From contig NW_003314277.1 of assembly GCF_000143415.4 (NCBI RefSeq), positions 1,919,542 through 1,983,541 on the forward strand: a stretch of 64,000 bases of DNA. The letters run 5' to 3'. Positions 1 through 11,675 of this stretch are shown piece after piece. The notes under the pieces were generated by a model. That model saw only the letters and a program-made list of their open reading frames with translations, was not told the DNA's origin and searched no databases. This DNA comes from Selaginella moellendorffii (Eukaryota; Streptophyta; Lycopodiopsida; Selaginellales; Selaginellaceae). The translations under genes and the position numbers were made by a program. The stretch's first letter is position 1. The number at the start of each line of letters is the position of its first letter.

Positions 1-2973
1 TCTATTTTTGAGTTGTGAATTATTAGATTTTTGATTAAATTATTTATTTTTATATTAATAAAATATTGTTTTTGATCCAAATCAAAACAAAAGCTTTATT
101 TTTCTTTCCAAATTGTTTTATCAGAGAAAAGACACTAAAATGTTTAAGATTTTAGCTAGAACTTCAAAATCTGATGTAAATGCAGCAAACTATATCTTTC
201 TTTAAAAACTTTCCTCTACATGGTGAGTTGCAAGTTTTCCTGTTTTCTGGGGCCAGCTGAATCATGAATTCGCGTCAGAACTTTGGAACTTCCCGGTGTG
301 TGAGGCCGAAGATGATCATCAACTATGAAGAAGCAGCAGCCACACTTGACAGTAACCGCCACTGTGACGAACGAGAATCCCACCATCAATTCACCACTGT
401 GGTGAATTGATGGTGGTGGGATTATCGTTCGTCGCACTTTGGGAGCTGTTCAAGCAACTGAGTTTGTACTCAGGGTTTAGTCCAAGTTTGGACTTCCATG
501 ACCTTCCTTCTAGAGAAAGAGATTTCTCTCTTTTCCTTGTCTCGTTTCCATTGTCTAGTTTCCAGGTTGATACAAAGCCGATTGCTTTTGACTGTTTTCA
601 CGCAGCTTTTCCATCCCTTCAAATCTTTTCCTTTGTTGGTTTCTTTTCTTCTGTCCCTCTGCGAGTCTTCTCTACTTTTTCTCCTTTTCTGGTTGGTCCA
701 AGGTCGAGATTTTTCTAGCGAGAGCATCTTCTATCCATGCAGAGTTTTAAGTACAACAGCCAACAGCACGTCGTTTTGGAAGTTTCCGAGGAGGAATTAC
801 GAACGGATGCCCGATCTAGTCTCTCACTAAACTTTGATCGCAATGACCAGGCCCGGATCATTCCTCTGCGGCTTTCCAAATCACAATCTCTCCATCAATG
901 TAACCTGTAACATAACAATGCCCAAAATGCATCGGTCACGGGCAGTGCCACCATTGAGCCACCATCGTCAGGCTCTAGCTCCAGCATCTCGAGAAGAAAT
1001 CTGGAATTCTCTTCCTTTCCACAGGAATTTTGATCTTACTCTTTGTCTTTTCGATGCGAGCGAGCTTTTTCTCCGGTCAAAAAAGTTCTTCCAGTTGAAT
1101 TCAATGCCCGCTAGTGGCCAAATTCAATACGAGCCGTCGATTCCAAATCCCAGGCAGCGGTATTAATCCGCGTCCGTCCATCTTTTCTTTTTTTCCTTTT
1201 ACACCACTGTCACAGACTCGCATGGCCACCCATTTTAAATGCACTTCAAGTCTACTCCAGGGTAATTTCATTCACACACAACTTACCTCCACCAGTAGTA
1301 TCACCTTTACTTTACCCCTCGCATGTCAGAAACTGACGTGTCTCTGCGCAGCCCCAGGGAGAATAATCTAAACTTCTGGAGAATATGCCATGATCTTGGC
1401 TGGATGGCCCCACTGACAACAAACAAACGCGACGCGAGATATTCGCTCTAACTGATCGATTTTTGACTGGAGCTGTGAATCCAAATCCAATCGACGATCG
1501 ATTTCGTTTCGTCCAATTCAATGCTCCAGGTAACAAGTAGCAAGGACGAATGCATGCACTTTGACGGTCAAGTCAATCCCTTCAACGTTGGGTTTGACCG
1601 GGCTGGAACCCTAGCATTTTTCCTGGGGTGTCTTTTGTTTGCTTGTGCGCAGTGATTTCCAGCGAGCAGGGAGAGACAGTGGGGAGCGATCAGAGAGATG
1701 GCGATTGGGATTGATTTGTGCGGAGATTTAAGTAGCAACGCAACAACGTTTGGGTCTTTTTGTTTGAATTTGAGAGGGTGGTCGTTGTCCCAGAATCAAC
1801 CAGTAGGCTTTGCAGCGTTCTGATATTTAAGAAAAACAAAATAGGGTTCCAGAGGGTGGCAGGCAATGCGCTGCACGTAATCTAGGCCACAACGCCCATG
1901 CAGGAGGAGGTAAGATATAGGGTTCCATTCGTTCGTCGTCTACATAGACTAGAACTCTCTTTTGATTTGTTTGTTCTTGTTTTTTAAGCATTAATTCCCT
2001 CTCTTTTTTCGAGCTCCAAGGTTTTTATTTGGCGCACTCTCTCAGGAGCAAAGAGTACCTCCACATGATATGTCTCATCATCGATATCTACTTCCCAATT
2101 GGACGGACTTTTATCTAGGGTTTTATGATATTAGGATAAAGCGATGGTTAAAGGGGATTAGGTGTGACCACCTGATTAGCGCGATAATCGGCCAACTGCG
2201 CATTGCATTTAATGTCCTTGGTTGGCGAATTTTTATTTAATTTTTTACCGCACCAGGTCACCATTCTATCTGTTGACACCGCCATGGTCAGCCGAGCACG
2301 TAAAAACAGAGCGGGGTAAGAGAAAACAAGCGTATTTACTCGGCCCAGGTCCAATAAAACAGAGCAAGTCAATCCTTGAACGCCCCACAACAATCTTCTT
2401 TTTACCTCTCGCAACGCTGATAGTATAGTAAAAACTGGAAAGGTAGTTTTCGATCCCACTCCGTGAATCGTGGGATTGCTTGGAAGCGTTCGATTGATAT
2501 TCCAAGCATTTTTTTTTTAACCTTGAGTTGAATTCTTTCCTTCTCTCTTGCGCTACGCTGCTGGTATTTCTAGACATGGGACGAATCATTTGGTCTTCCA
2601 TTCCACTTTGACAAAGAAATTCTCATTCTCTTGCTTGATCTTCTCTCTTCTTCGCGATTTTGACTATCTTCGTCTTCTTCGATTCTTCTTATCGCCTTCT
2701 CTCGCCCACGCTTGTTCTTCCTCATTGTCGTTTTGGTCTTGGATCCCTTGAAAGCGCCAAAGCCCCATTTCTAGCTTCCGACACAAATTGCTCACGAACC
2801 GCTCGCCAATTGCGAGATCGCACGCGCGTTCCGGGCACCCTCTTCGCCGCTCTCTCGCCGCGCGCTCCTCTCGCCATCGCCCAGATTCGAGAGAATTGAC
2901 CCACCATTCCAATCCAGACTCACGGCTTCGTCCCACCTCGATCCTCGAGTGTTTCCGCGTCTAATCCTTGGCC
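1..2973. other. Upstream region without a supported gene
   Basis: The first 200 bp are very AT-rich. The remainder is mixed composition with only short overlapping open frames on both strands and no protein family I recognise. The last few hundred bases (about 2600-2973) are C/T-rich on the plus strand and probably form the promoter and 5' UTR of the carboxypeptidase gene. The one structured item is the inverted repeat listed separately at 366-433. Confidence 0.5.
366..433. repeat. Near-perfect inverted repeat (hairpin-forming)
   Basis: Two arms of about 32 and 35 bp (366-397 and 399-433) are reverse complements of each other around a single central base, with one mismatch and one 3-bp CAC/GTG insertion. 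The arms begin GACGAACGA and end at the core CACCACTGTGGTG. In single-stranded form this would fold into a long hairpin. It could be a collapsed terminal-inverted-repeat element or a small-RNA hairpin; the sequence alone does not decide. Confidence 0.75.
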
Positions 2974-5474
2974 ATGGGCTGCTCGCTACCTGCGATTCTC
3001 GCCATTCTCCTCCTCCACTGCTGCATTGCCGCGGCTGCCCCGCTCAGCGATCTCGTCACGAATCTCCCCGGCCAGCCGCGCGTCCGATTCCGGCAGTACG
3101 CGGGCTACGTGACGGTGGATCCATCCGCGGGGCGAGCATTGTTCTACTATTTCGTGGAGGTGGAAGGCGGTGCTCCACAGTCCAAGCCTCTCACGCTTTG
3201 GCTCAATGGAGGTACTGTGATCTCCTAGTGCGTGCTTCTTTTTTCCAGTAGTGTCACTCACACAGAGTTCTTGTCTGGCACCAAAAAAAAAAAAGGTCCC
3301 GGATGCTCGTCGATTGGATGCGGTGCGTTTACGGAGCTGGGACCATTCTATCCAAATGCTTCCGGCACTGGACTGCTGAGAAATCCACAGTCCTGGAACA
3401 AAGGTCCGATTAAATTCTTCCATGATCTCGCTTTTGCTTTCTCCCCGATCGAGAAGATCTCTAAAACGTGGGTTTCTTCCTTTTCTAGTTTCCAATCTCT
3501 TGTTCTTGGATTCGCCCGCTGGAGTTGGATGGTCGTATTCCAACACCAGCTCCGACTATGACAACGTTACCGATGAGAAAACTGGTATGATTCAATGATC
3601 TTTTCCTTCCTCTCTTCTCCGGACAAATGCTTTTCGTCTCTGGCCTCCTTCTCCATCTTTGTTTTCTTCCTCTTTATCTCCTGTTCTTGGTCTCTTTTCT
3701 TTTTCCTTGGCTTGTTTTGGTCGGAACGACGAGAGCGTGCAGTGGTTTTTCATCGTTTCCAGTGTCACTGAGCTTTGCTTTCTGGGAATGCGTGGCTTTA
3801 CAGCTCAAGATACGCTCCTGTTCTTGCTGGGATGGTTCAGAAAGTTTCCAGAGTTTAGAAGTTCCGACCTCTACATCACTGGCGAGAGCTACGCAGGTCT
3901 GATCATACTTTTTTCGTATTTGGCTCCAAATTCCGTATTAACCATCTCCTTCCTTTTTTTTTTGGTTTTTCTCCTCGTCCAGGACACTATGTCCCACAAT
4001 TGGCTTCCGTCATTCTTGGACACAATGAGCGCAATCGCCAGGAAGAACTCCGGTTGAAAGGCATTGCAGTAAGTGGTGTTCTTCGTTTCCACTTTTCTTG
4101 ATGGATCTTCTTTGCAAACTTTGTGGTGGTGGTGTAGATCGGGAATCCTTTGCTCAATCTCGGGATAGACACCGCTGCCATGTACGAGTACTTTTGGTCA
4201 CACGGGTTGATCTCCGATGATACTTTCGCCGCCGTCAAGGGAGCTTGCAACTTCGAGGATTACGAGCTCGGGGCCGAGAAGCAGCACAACGTTTCCAACC
4301 AGTGCGACGTGATCATGGGCAAGTCCGACGACGAGGTGGGCGATTTCATCAATAACTACGACGTGATCCTCGACGTGTGCCTTCCGTCGCTGTTCCTCCA
4401 GGAGCTCAGGCTGAAGCAACACGTGAGTAGTAAGCTAGAGAATTCCTGGAGCTTGATGCTGTTCTTTTTCGTTCTTTTTTTTTCTTCTTTGCGCGTTTGA
4501 TTCATTGCTCGCTTGCCGTGATCTCCAGGTGATCCGCATCTGGCATCTGTGATCTTACTCATTTAATTGCTCGCCGTGTTTTTTGTTGTTTTTTTTTTGG
4601 TTCTGCCAAGCAGATCACTCAGAAGAGCTATGGAGTTGATGTTTGCATTGATGACGAAAGAGACCTCTATCTCAATGACTACAGAGTACAGCAAGCTCTT
4701 CATGCCAACGTTACAGGACTCAACTACAAATGGACAATGTGTGACGGGTAACTACGCTGTTTCTTAAGTTCTCTCGAGTTTTCTCTCGAAAGTTCTCTTG
4801 CTCGATCACTAACTTATCAAAAATTTTCTCGAAACCTTTCAGGCCCGTCCAATACTATCTCCAGGATGGTAGCATCGACATTGTTCCCTTGCTCCAAAAC
4901 ATCGTCAAAACCGGCCTTCGTGTCTGGGTTTTCAGGTAAGAAAGCTTTCTTTCCATTTTTCTTGAACTTCTTTCTTCGTTCGCGTGTGTTCTCGTTTCAT
5001 CTCGTGAAAGTCCACCATGTTTTCTACTTTTTTTTAATTTCCTTTCTCAGCTGCTCAGTCACTCGCTTGCGATTCTTGCAGTGGTGATCAGGACTCTGTC
5101 GTGCCATTGACTGGAACCCGGACAATAATCAATGGGCTTGGCAAAAGTCTCAATCTTCCAGCTACAGTCCCATACACTGCCTGGTACTTGGGAGGCCAGG
5201 TACTTTGTTTCTCTTTTTTATCTTAGCTCTAGGCTTAGTACGAGCTCAAGATGTGAAAAGTTCACTGGCTATGTAGATAGTTTAGACAAAATCATTTGAG
5301 CTCTGGCTAAAACCTCTCCAAATCCAGGTTGCCGGATGGACGCAAGTTTATGGAAATCTGACGTACGCGACGATACGAGGAGCAGCGCATATGGTTCCTT
5401 ACGCTCAACCCGCGCGAGCGTTGCTACTCTTCCAAACTTTTCTCTCCGGCCAGACGCTTCCCAAGAACAGCTAA
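2974..5474 (+). CDS. Serine carboxypeptidase-like protein (S10 family)
   Basis: Secreted or vacuolar serine carboxypeptidase of the plant SCPL family, which removes C-terminal residues from peptides; some relatives are acyltransferases. I derive ten exons: 2974-3211, 3296-3403, 3489-3584, 3804-3896, 3983-4068, 4138-4422, 4614-4747, 4843-4935, 5082-5199 and 5328-5474. All introns are GT-AG and the chain totals 1398 nt (465 aa), the usual family length. The protein starts with a hydrophobic signal peptide ([16 protein letters not shown]). Family landmarks are LWLNGGPGCSS (oxyanion region), [10 protein letters not shown], the nucleophile Ser176 in GESYAG, the acidic residue in SGDQDSVVP and the histidine in [11 protein letters not shown], so the triad looks intact. 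The central part resembles the carboxypeptidase II-type clade rather than the sinapoyl-acyltransferase clade, but that is an impression. Start chosen at the first ATG before the signal peptide. Confidence 0.93.
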
Positions 5475-6703
5475 CACTTTCCAAGATGGGATACCGATGG
5501 ACACCAAAACCGAGCACACCATTTTTCCCAGCAACATCTCGATGCAAACGAAAGCGCGAAAGCAGGGTCTCTACTCAAAGGAGTGGAAACCCTCCTCTCT
5601 TTTCTTTCACTTTCGAAGAATCGAAGCAAACAAAAAGAGGGAAAAAAACCACACACACACACAATACAAGGAAGAAGAAGAAGAAGAGAAAGATACGAGG
5701 CAAAAAGAGCCGAGTTTGATGCTGTTGTAAGCTATATAGCAAAGCAAACACAAAGCATGTACTATATAGTTCTTTCAAATCATAGCCAGCGAGTGATCAA
5801 ACCAAGGAAAAAAAAAGAGAGTCCGCGACTTTGCTCTCCGGATCGAAGAGAAGCATCAAAGTACTCTCTAAAAGTTTCTTCGTGATGATTAGAGACCAAG
5901 TGAGAGATCACGCATGAGTAGAGAGAGCTTGGATTGTTTGTCTAGTGTTTTAAGTCTTCTACTTCTAGCTAGCCTACAAAGAGTGGGAGTTCCGTGCTGT
6001 GTGTTTGGGGGACAGGGTCTACGTTAGCCCTGTGGAAGCTTGACGATAGAATCGTGATTGTTGGAACTTTGCTGGAGCTTGCTGTTGGCCACTCTTGGAA
6101 TTTTCTACGCGCGGAGAGGATCGATCGATCCACGGGAAGAAGAAGAAAGTGATGGACGAAGAAGAGAAAATAATCTCGCGAAATGGATGAGCGGGATCCC
6201 CAAGAACACGGAAGTGGGAGCCAACTTGCTCACTGTTAATCTCGTACTGTGTGATAGAAAAAACTGGAACTTTGGTGGGCTTCCACGTGAATGATTTAAA
6301 GGATTTTCTTTGTTATCAAAAGAACAAAACTATGGTAAGAATCTCGAGACAACGCTCTTCATGGGAGGAACTTTACAGCAGCCGTCCACGCGGTAAAGGC
6401 TTGTTTTTTACTTTTCTTTCCAATTATCCTCCAATCATGGTGTCACGTCGCTTTGTGCTCGTTCACAGCGAATTTTAGCTGGCCAATGCGGCGGTTCGAA
6501 TCCCTTTAGCGGCGGGAGGCAAGAACCCTAAATCTCTCCTGTTAGCAGGCGAATAAGCCAGCGGCTTGGCGCTAGTCAGGTGATTCTAGGGGGCTCTGGC
6601 AGCAATCTATGGAAATCTCGTGTCGGGAGCTTAGACTCTTGCAGCGGGAGCTGGATTTGCATTCTAAGTAGTAGATCTGAGCTGTCACAAAACCCTAGGG
6701 GGA
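5475..6703. other. 3' flank of carboxypeptidase gene and promoter of next gene, with microsatellites
   Basis: No gene seen. A CA-dinucleotide run (about 5648-5664) is followed by a GAA-rich run (about 5671-5690), probably in the 3' UTR of the carboxypeptidase gene. The part after about 6480 is the likely 5' UTR and promoter of the Sec14-like gene. Confidence 0.5.
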
Positions 6704-9275
6704 ATGGAGACGGCTGTGAGCACCTCGGCGCTTCCTAGATCATCGTCCAAGGCGCGAGAATCGGCATGGAAGACAGAGCGAGGATCTTGGAGAGCCGACC
6801 GAGCGCTATCGAGCCTAGTGCATATAGGTAATCATTTGGTTCATCCCTTGCTGTGGATCTCACGGGTAAATGCGGTTGATTGCTAGACTGCCTCTCGTCC
6901 AACGCGGCGAATCAAGACGATTTTGAGAAGGACTCGGAGGAAGATCGAAAGGGGAAGAACAAGATCGCGTCTTTCAAGGCTATCATTGCGTCCAAGAAGC
7001 TGAGGTCATCGTTCCGGAGGAAGAGACGGAGAAAGAGATCGCTGATCGAGGACGTGTGGGACGCCGAGGAGCAAAAGGCCGTGGATGCTTTTAGACAGGT
7101 TTTGCTAGCTGAGAATCTCCTTCCAGACAGGCATGACGATTACCATACGCTGCTGAGGTATGTGCTATACTCTTTTCTTTTTTTCTCTCTCCCTGTTATC
7201 CATACAGTTGCTTTTGCTGGCTCTAGATTTTTGAAGGCTCGGAAGTTTGATCATGACAAGGCCAAGAACATGTGGATCGAGATGCTGCAATGGAGGAAAG
7301 ACAACGACGTAGACACTATTGAAGAGGTATGCTGAAGTTTTGTCCCTCGTTTCGTAAAATGTAGGTCCTTTTTTGCAGTCTTTTGCATTCGAGGAACTAG
7401 AAGAGGTGAAGAAGTATTACCCCCATGGTAATCACGGCGTGGACAAAGAAGGAAGGCCTGTTTACATCGAGCGTCTTGGCAAGGTGGAACCGAATAAGCT
7501 CATGAACGTCACAACCATCGATAGATATTTGAAGTACCATATATGTGAGTTCGAGAGAACCATCAACAAGAAGTTCCCTGCTTGTTCGATTGCGGCAAAA
7601 CGGCACATAGATTCTACCACTACGATTCTGGATGTGGCTGGTGTGGTAAGAGATTACATCACTTATAATTACGACATAATGCTAATGTTCTTTTGCAGGG
7701 TCTCAAAAACTTCAATAAGACTGCACGAGAGCTGATAATCAGGATGCAAAAAATTGACGGCGACAATTATCCTGAGGTAAATCTTAAAACGATTTCTGAT
7801 TTTTTCTCAATCTTGTACAATTTCTGCACACAGACTCTACACAGAATGTATATCGTGAACGCCGGATCTGGGTTTAGATTGCTGTGGAATACTGTCCGAA
7901 GCTTTCTGGATCCTAAAACTACCTCAAAGATCACAGTAAGTAATTCTTTCGTTACGCATACGTTTCTTAATTTCTTATACTTTCTTTGCAGGTCTTAGGA
8001 AACAAGTTTCAAAGCAGACTCCTCGAGGTTATTGATGCAAAGTATGTATATGTTGCATGTCATGCTAGAGGGTTTTTGACTGATTTGGTTTCAACAGCGA
8101 GCTGCCAGAATTTCTTGGCGGGACCTGCAATTGTCTCGTGGAAGGTGGCTGCATGTGCTCTGATAGAGGACCGTGGAAAGACCCATCCATTTTGAAGGTA
8201 TCGTCATTGTTAGTTGTTGTCTTTTGAACTAGGCTGATCCTAGTCTGCTCTTCAGGCTGTTATGGATGGAAAAGCGAAGTTTGCAAGACAAATTGTGACT
8301 ATAGATTCCGGTGGAACAGAAATTAAGGTATAACTATATCTTTCTCCGTTTTGGAGGCCGATTTTGATTGATTATGATCCAGGTCCGAGAGCTGGATGTT
8401 TCAACTGCAGAATCTGGCTCGGACGTGGATGACTTCTCTGTCAGAACGAGACCAGGTTTCGTGAGGCTGAACTCCGTGTCTGAAGAGGTGAGGTAGCTAA
8501 TGTTCTTCACGCGACACTGACGTGCTCTTACAGGTCTATGGCGGTGCTAGACTTTTGGACAACCCGGACTTGGTCCTTGGTAATGAGATGGTACCAATGG
8601 TCGATAAGGCTGTTGACAACATTGCTAGCGTCTACGTGAAGAAAACGGACTCGAACGGCTACAGCGCCAGCATTCATGCAAGAGGTTTAAGTTTGAAGTT
8701 TGCAACTTTTTGGCAATACTGATACTGGCTTCAGGCAATGCAGATATTTCCAAGCTCCACCCGGGTGCTTTTGCGAATTACCTTGCAGCAATTTTGGCAT
8801 TTTTCATGAGTGTTGTGATCATTGCTCGAGAAATTTGCAAAAGAAAACAGGAGATGCTTACTGGCGGCGTTGGTTCAAGCTCGCGTGTCGTCCATAATTT
8901 GCAACCACCTGCTGTAGTGGAGCAAATGGTCTCTAGTGGGATCAAGGACCGTGTAGAGAAGCTTGAAGGGCTTGTGAGGGAGCTACTTGAGCAAAACGAG
9001 AAGCTGAAGAGAATCATCTCTGTTGAAGCGGCTGAACGGATCAAGGCGCTCGAGGATGAACTGGCTGAGACAAAGGAGGTACTGATTTTTTAAAAATGAT
9101 GATTAGCTTATGATTGTATGTATTTCCAGAGCCTTCGCAGCATGCAAATCAAGCAAGAGGAGCTGCATACTAGTTTTGAACAATTAAAGGAACGAAGTTT
9201 GCAGGTATTGCATATTACTTTTTTTGTTTCGTACTGACGTTTTCTCTTGTTTAGCGGACGGGGTGGTGTTGGTAA
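6704..9275 (+). CDS. Sec14-nodulin-like phosphatidylinositol transfer protein (SFH family)
   Basis: Membrane-associated phosphatidylinositol/phosphatidylcholine transfer protein of the plant Sec14-homologue (SFH) family, which supports phosphoinositide signalling in polarised growth. Fourteen exons: 6704-6827, 6887-7157, 7227-7326, 7379-7645, 7699-7776, 7834-7935, 7992-8041, 8098-8197, 8256-8327, 8383-8487, 8534-8684, 8735-9078, 9130-9204 and 9255-9275; total 1860 nt, 619 aa, normal for the family. A basic N-terminal patch ([10 protein letters not shown]) precedes the CRAL-TRIO N domain (about 95-150, with DAFRQ and FLKARKFD) and the Sec14 lipid-binding domain (about 165-335, with [26 protein letters not shown] and FLGGTC). 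A hydrophobic stretch near 488-505 is followed by a coiled coil (about 525-612) and a short tail, RTGWCW, in place of the nodulin-type basic end. The short first exon is less conserved, so the exact start is less certain than the rest. Confidence 0.93.
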
Positions 9276-9414
9276 AACCTAAGCTGACTTGTATAGCGTG
9301 GAATAAGACTGCACGATATGTAGAGGAGTGATGTTTGATGCAATAAAACATCTGTTTGGGTGATCGGGACCGTTCTTCAGGTAGTTTTCTTGTTAGGTAT
9401 TGGATTTTTCCGGT

Positions 9415-10296
9415 ATGACAGAAAGTTTGTGGGATGATGTTAAGAGCTTGAAGCACAGCAAGACGTTGAGTACCTCTATTGAAGATGACAAATACCGGCG
9501 TCAGGTGGATGCTGCTAAGAAACGTGCTGCAGCTCAAAATGTCGATTATCCTACGTTCGCAGCCATGGTAAGAAAACGCATTAAATTTTTCTATACTTAC
9601 TCATTCTTTATGCAGGTCTCTGCTGCTCACTTACAACCAGTTGATCGAAAGAGGCTGGCGGAACCCAGAGCGGATACTAAAAGAACTGCTCCAGCTTGGT
9701 CGTTCAGTTCTTCTGGAAGTTTGCTGAAGGCCGACGACGTTAGATCTCAAGCAGGCACGGAAGCTCCCATCTTGTCGAAGCGCGATGTCCTTGAGTCTCT
9801 GGAAAAGCTGAAAAGTTTTGTGCGAGGCACGGGTAATGCAGATGTACCACCCACTGCCGCCAGAACCGTGGGGCCTATGACGCAAGATGCCTTTCGAAAA
9901 GGCTGGAGAAGTCTATCCACGGAACCTCCAGACAAGAGGCTAGAGTTCCTGGCAAACGTTGGACCCTTTCCAAGGATTTTCAGAGTGGAGATTCCTCCAG
10001 ATATCCTTACCGGGGTTTTGGGAACTTTGCTAGATGCATTGGGTGAGACACAGGGGCCGGGTGGTGTGTCGGCTGTGGTTAAGATTCTAGAGTCGATTTC
10101 CAAGTGCTCGAGGTTCGCCATCACAATGAAGCTGATGGGACAGAGGAACAGGGCAGTAGTTGATCGGCTCTTCGACATTCTATCAGACGACAGTGAACTC
10201 GACGAGCTCCGATCAAAGTTTACAGTGTGGGAATCTTTCTCTCGTCGGGGAACGTCAGGGAACCGAACGGAACAGGACGCGTTCACGTCGTTATGA
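9415..10296 (+). CDS. CCDC103-like axonemal dynein attachment factor
   Basis: Predicted cytoplasmic/axonemal factor needed to attach dynein arms to ciliary microtubules. Two exons, 9415-9567 and 9616-10296, separated by a 48-bp GT-AG intron; 277 aa. The N-terminal part (about 1-65) matches the dynein-attachment-factor N-terminal region of CCDC103: an acidic/aromatic start (TESLWDDVKSLK), the DDKYRRQVDAAKKRA helix and the SAAHLQPVDRKR segment after the intron. The C-terminal part (about 142-235, FRKGWRSL to FDILSDD) has the RPAP3-C-like helical fold typical of the same protein. I recognise the two-domain order, not a single diagnostic residue. It lies 139 bp downstream of the Sec14-like stop on the same strand. 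In a land plant its only expected use is the flagellated sperm cell. Confidence 0.82.
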   Translation: MTESLWDDVKSLKHSKTLSTSIEDDKYRRQVDAAKKRAAAQNVDYPTFAAMVRKRIKFFYTYSFFMQVSAAHLQPVDRKRLAEPRADTKRTAPAWSFSSSGSLLKADDVRSQAGTEAPILSKRDVLESLEKLKSFVRGTGNADVPPTAARTVGPMTQDAFRKGWRSLSTEPPDKRLEFLANVGPFPRIFRVEIPPDILTGVLGTLLDALGETQGPGGVSAVVKILESISKCSRFAITMKLMGQRNRAVVDRLFDILSDDSELDELRSKFTVWESFSRRGTSGNRTEQDAFTSL

Positions 10297-10667
10297 AGGA
10301 AAGCTCCACGTATGTAATCATCGATGGCGTCACTGTGGTGGTGAGGTTCTTCTGCAGCACGGGCCCGTGGTCGTGCAAGTGGCGCAGGTTTGAGATGTCT
10401 TTTCCTTTATTACTTCATGCAATTTGGACAATGATTTTGTAATAGGTACTGGCTACGCATACAACGTGGAAAAGTTCTCGAGCTCTTCAACAAGCATAGG
10501 TCCTTTCTGCTACTACAACCAAGGGACTCTGGACTTTGACCGGGGCAGGATACTTGGACTACCAGAGACCACCAACTTGGCTTGGCAACGAAGGAACAGA
10601 CAAAGGGAGGATTTTGCTCTTTGGATTTCGTGGGAGGAGGACGCACAAGTTCTAAGGCTGTTTACTA
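10297..10667. other. Convergent intergenic region
   Basis: This 371-bp stretch between the ends of two convergent genes (CCDC103-like and the phytocyanin) holds their 3' UTRs. Short open frames on both strands match nothing I know. Confidence 0.45.
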
Positions 10668-11558
10668 CTACGCGACAAGGACTATGGGAAGAACGTAGAC
10701 AAGAGCAGGGAATACTGGAGTCGCGAAGCCAGCCGATGAGGATGGCAATGCAGAGACTGGAATCGCGACAGGGTTCTCTCTTCGGGAGCCGCCGGAGAAT
10801 CCTTGGGCAGTGGCAGTGGAAGGCTCGGCAGCCGATGGAGCACGGTCTTGATAAGAACCGTGGCTCAAAGGCTGGACGCGGATGGAGAACTTTTGTCCCA
10901 AGTTGCAGTGGCTGGGAACTCCAGAGATGAACCAGTACCAGCCGTCTCTCAGCAGGTAGACCACCGTATCTCCGTCGTCATACGTTGCCAGGGGTTTGGA
11001 ATTGGAGCAGGAGACGTAGTCTGCGAGGCTCACTTGCAACACGCTCTCGGTGCCTTGATCATAGCGGAAGTCTGCCAGCAGCCAGCCATCCATGAGAGAA
11101 GAGAAAGAGGAGCTATTGGGAAAAGCAGCAGTCGCAAACAGGATTGAGTGCTTCGATAACGAAGAGGAACTTAAGCCAGTGGATTCTAGCAGGAATCTTT
11201 GCGAGCATTTCCGCGAGAAAGAGAAGAAGATATAGGCAGCGTGCCTTCGACTTGGTGGGATTGACTTCGAGGAGAACTACGGATAGAGGGCAGGGGATTC
11301 TAGCAGCAAACTTGACGAGCATTTCTCCGAGAAGCACTGGATAGAGGACTTACGCAGCGTGTCTTCGACTTGGAAGCTGTATTGCGAGGCCCAGTCCGTG
11401 TAGTTGATCTTGGCGAGAGAGGGCAGCTTCCATCCGGCCTTGTCGCCCACATTGTGCTGGATACCCGCCGAGACGATCGCCGCGAACACCGCAAGAACAG
11501 TGATCGCGAGAGAGACGGTGGAAGCGAGCAAACTTCCGGTTGAAGCCACGAAGAACAT
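10668..11558 (-). CDS. Early nodulin-like phytocyanin, probably GPI-anchored and not copper-binding
   Basis: Extracellular plasma-membrane-anchored phytocyanin-fold protein. Two exons on the minus strand, 11558-11354 and 11071-10668; 202 aa. Residues 1-31 are a signal peptide. The plastocyanin-like domain (about 34-130) starts VGDKAGWKLP and contains YTDWASQYSF, DTLHFRYDQG and WFISGVPSHCNLGQK. Two cysteines (in YVSC and SHC) that form the structural disulphide are present. Of the copper ligands, the first His of the usual GxHxV motif is replaced (GTESVLQV) and the ligand Cys is Ser (FIS instead of FIC), so a type 1 copper site is unlikely; this is typical of the ENODL subgroup. A Pro/Ser/Ala-rich linker leads to a hydrophobic C-terminus fitting a GPI-anchor signal. 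The intron carries a duplicated copy of the exon 1 end (see repeat). Confidence 0.88.
11181..11373. repeat. Degenerate tandem duplication spanning the phytocyanin exon 1/intron junction
   Basis: Segments 11181-11257 and 11294-11373 are diverged direct copies about 113 bp apart. Both contain GATTCTAGCAG, GAGCATTTC and CAGCGTG(C/T)CTTCGACTTGG. The right copy holds the true end of exon 1 and its GT donor (minus strand). In the left copy, which lies within the intron, the donor position reads GC followed by CTAT rather than GTAAGT, so it looks inactive. Confidence 0.7.
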
Positions 11559-11675
11559 TTGCTTTGCTATGCTTTGCTATGCTTTGCTTTGCGCTGCTAC
11601 TAAAAACAAAAGAGGCGAATCTTTTAAATACCAGCAAAAATTCCCTAGAATATCCTCTCGTCACGTGTCAGCTTC

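Noticed and set aside
6493-6504. GGTTCGAATCCC, a perfect tRNA B-box/T-loop word
   Set aside because: No acceptor, D or anticodon stem can be folded around it and no T-tract terminator follows at tRNA distance; at most a tRNA-derived relic.
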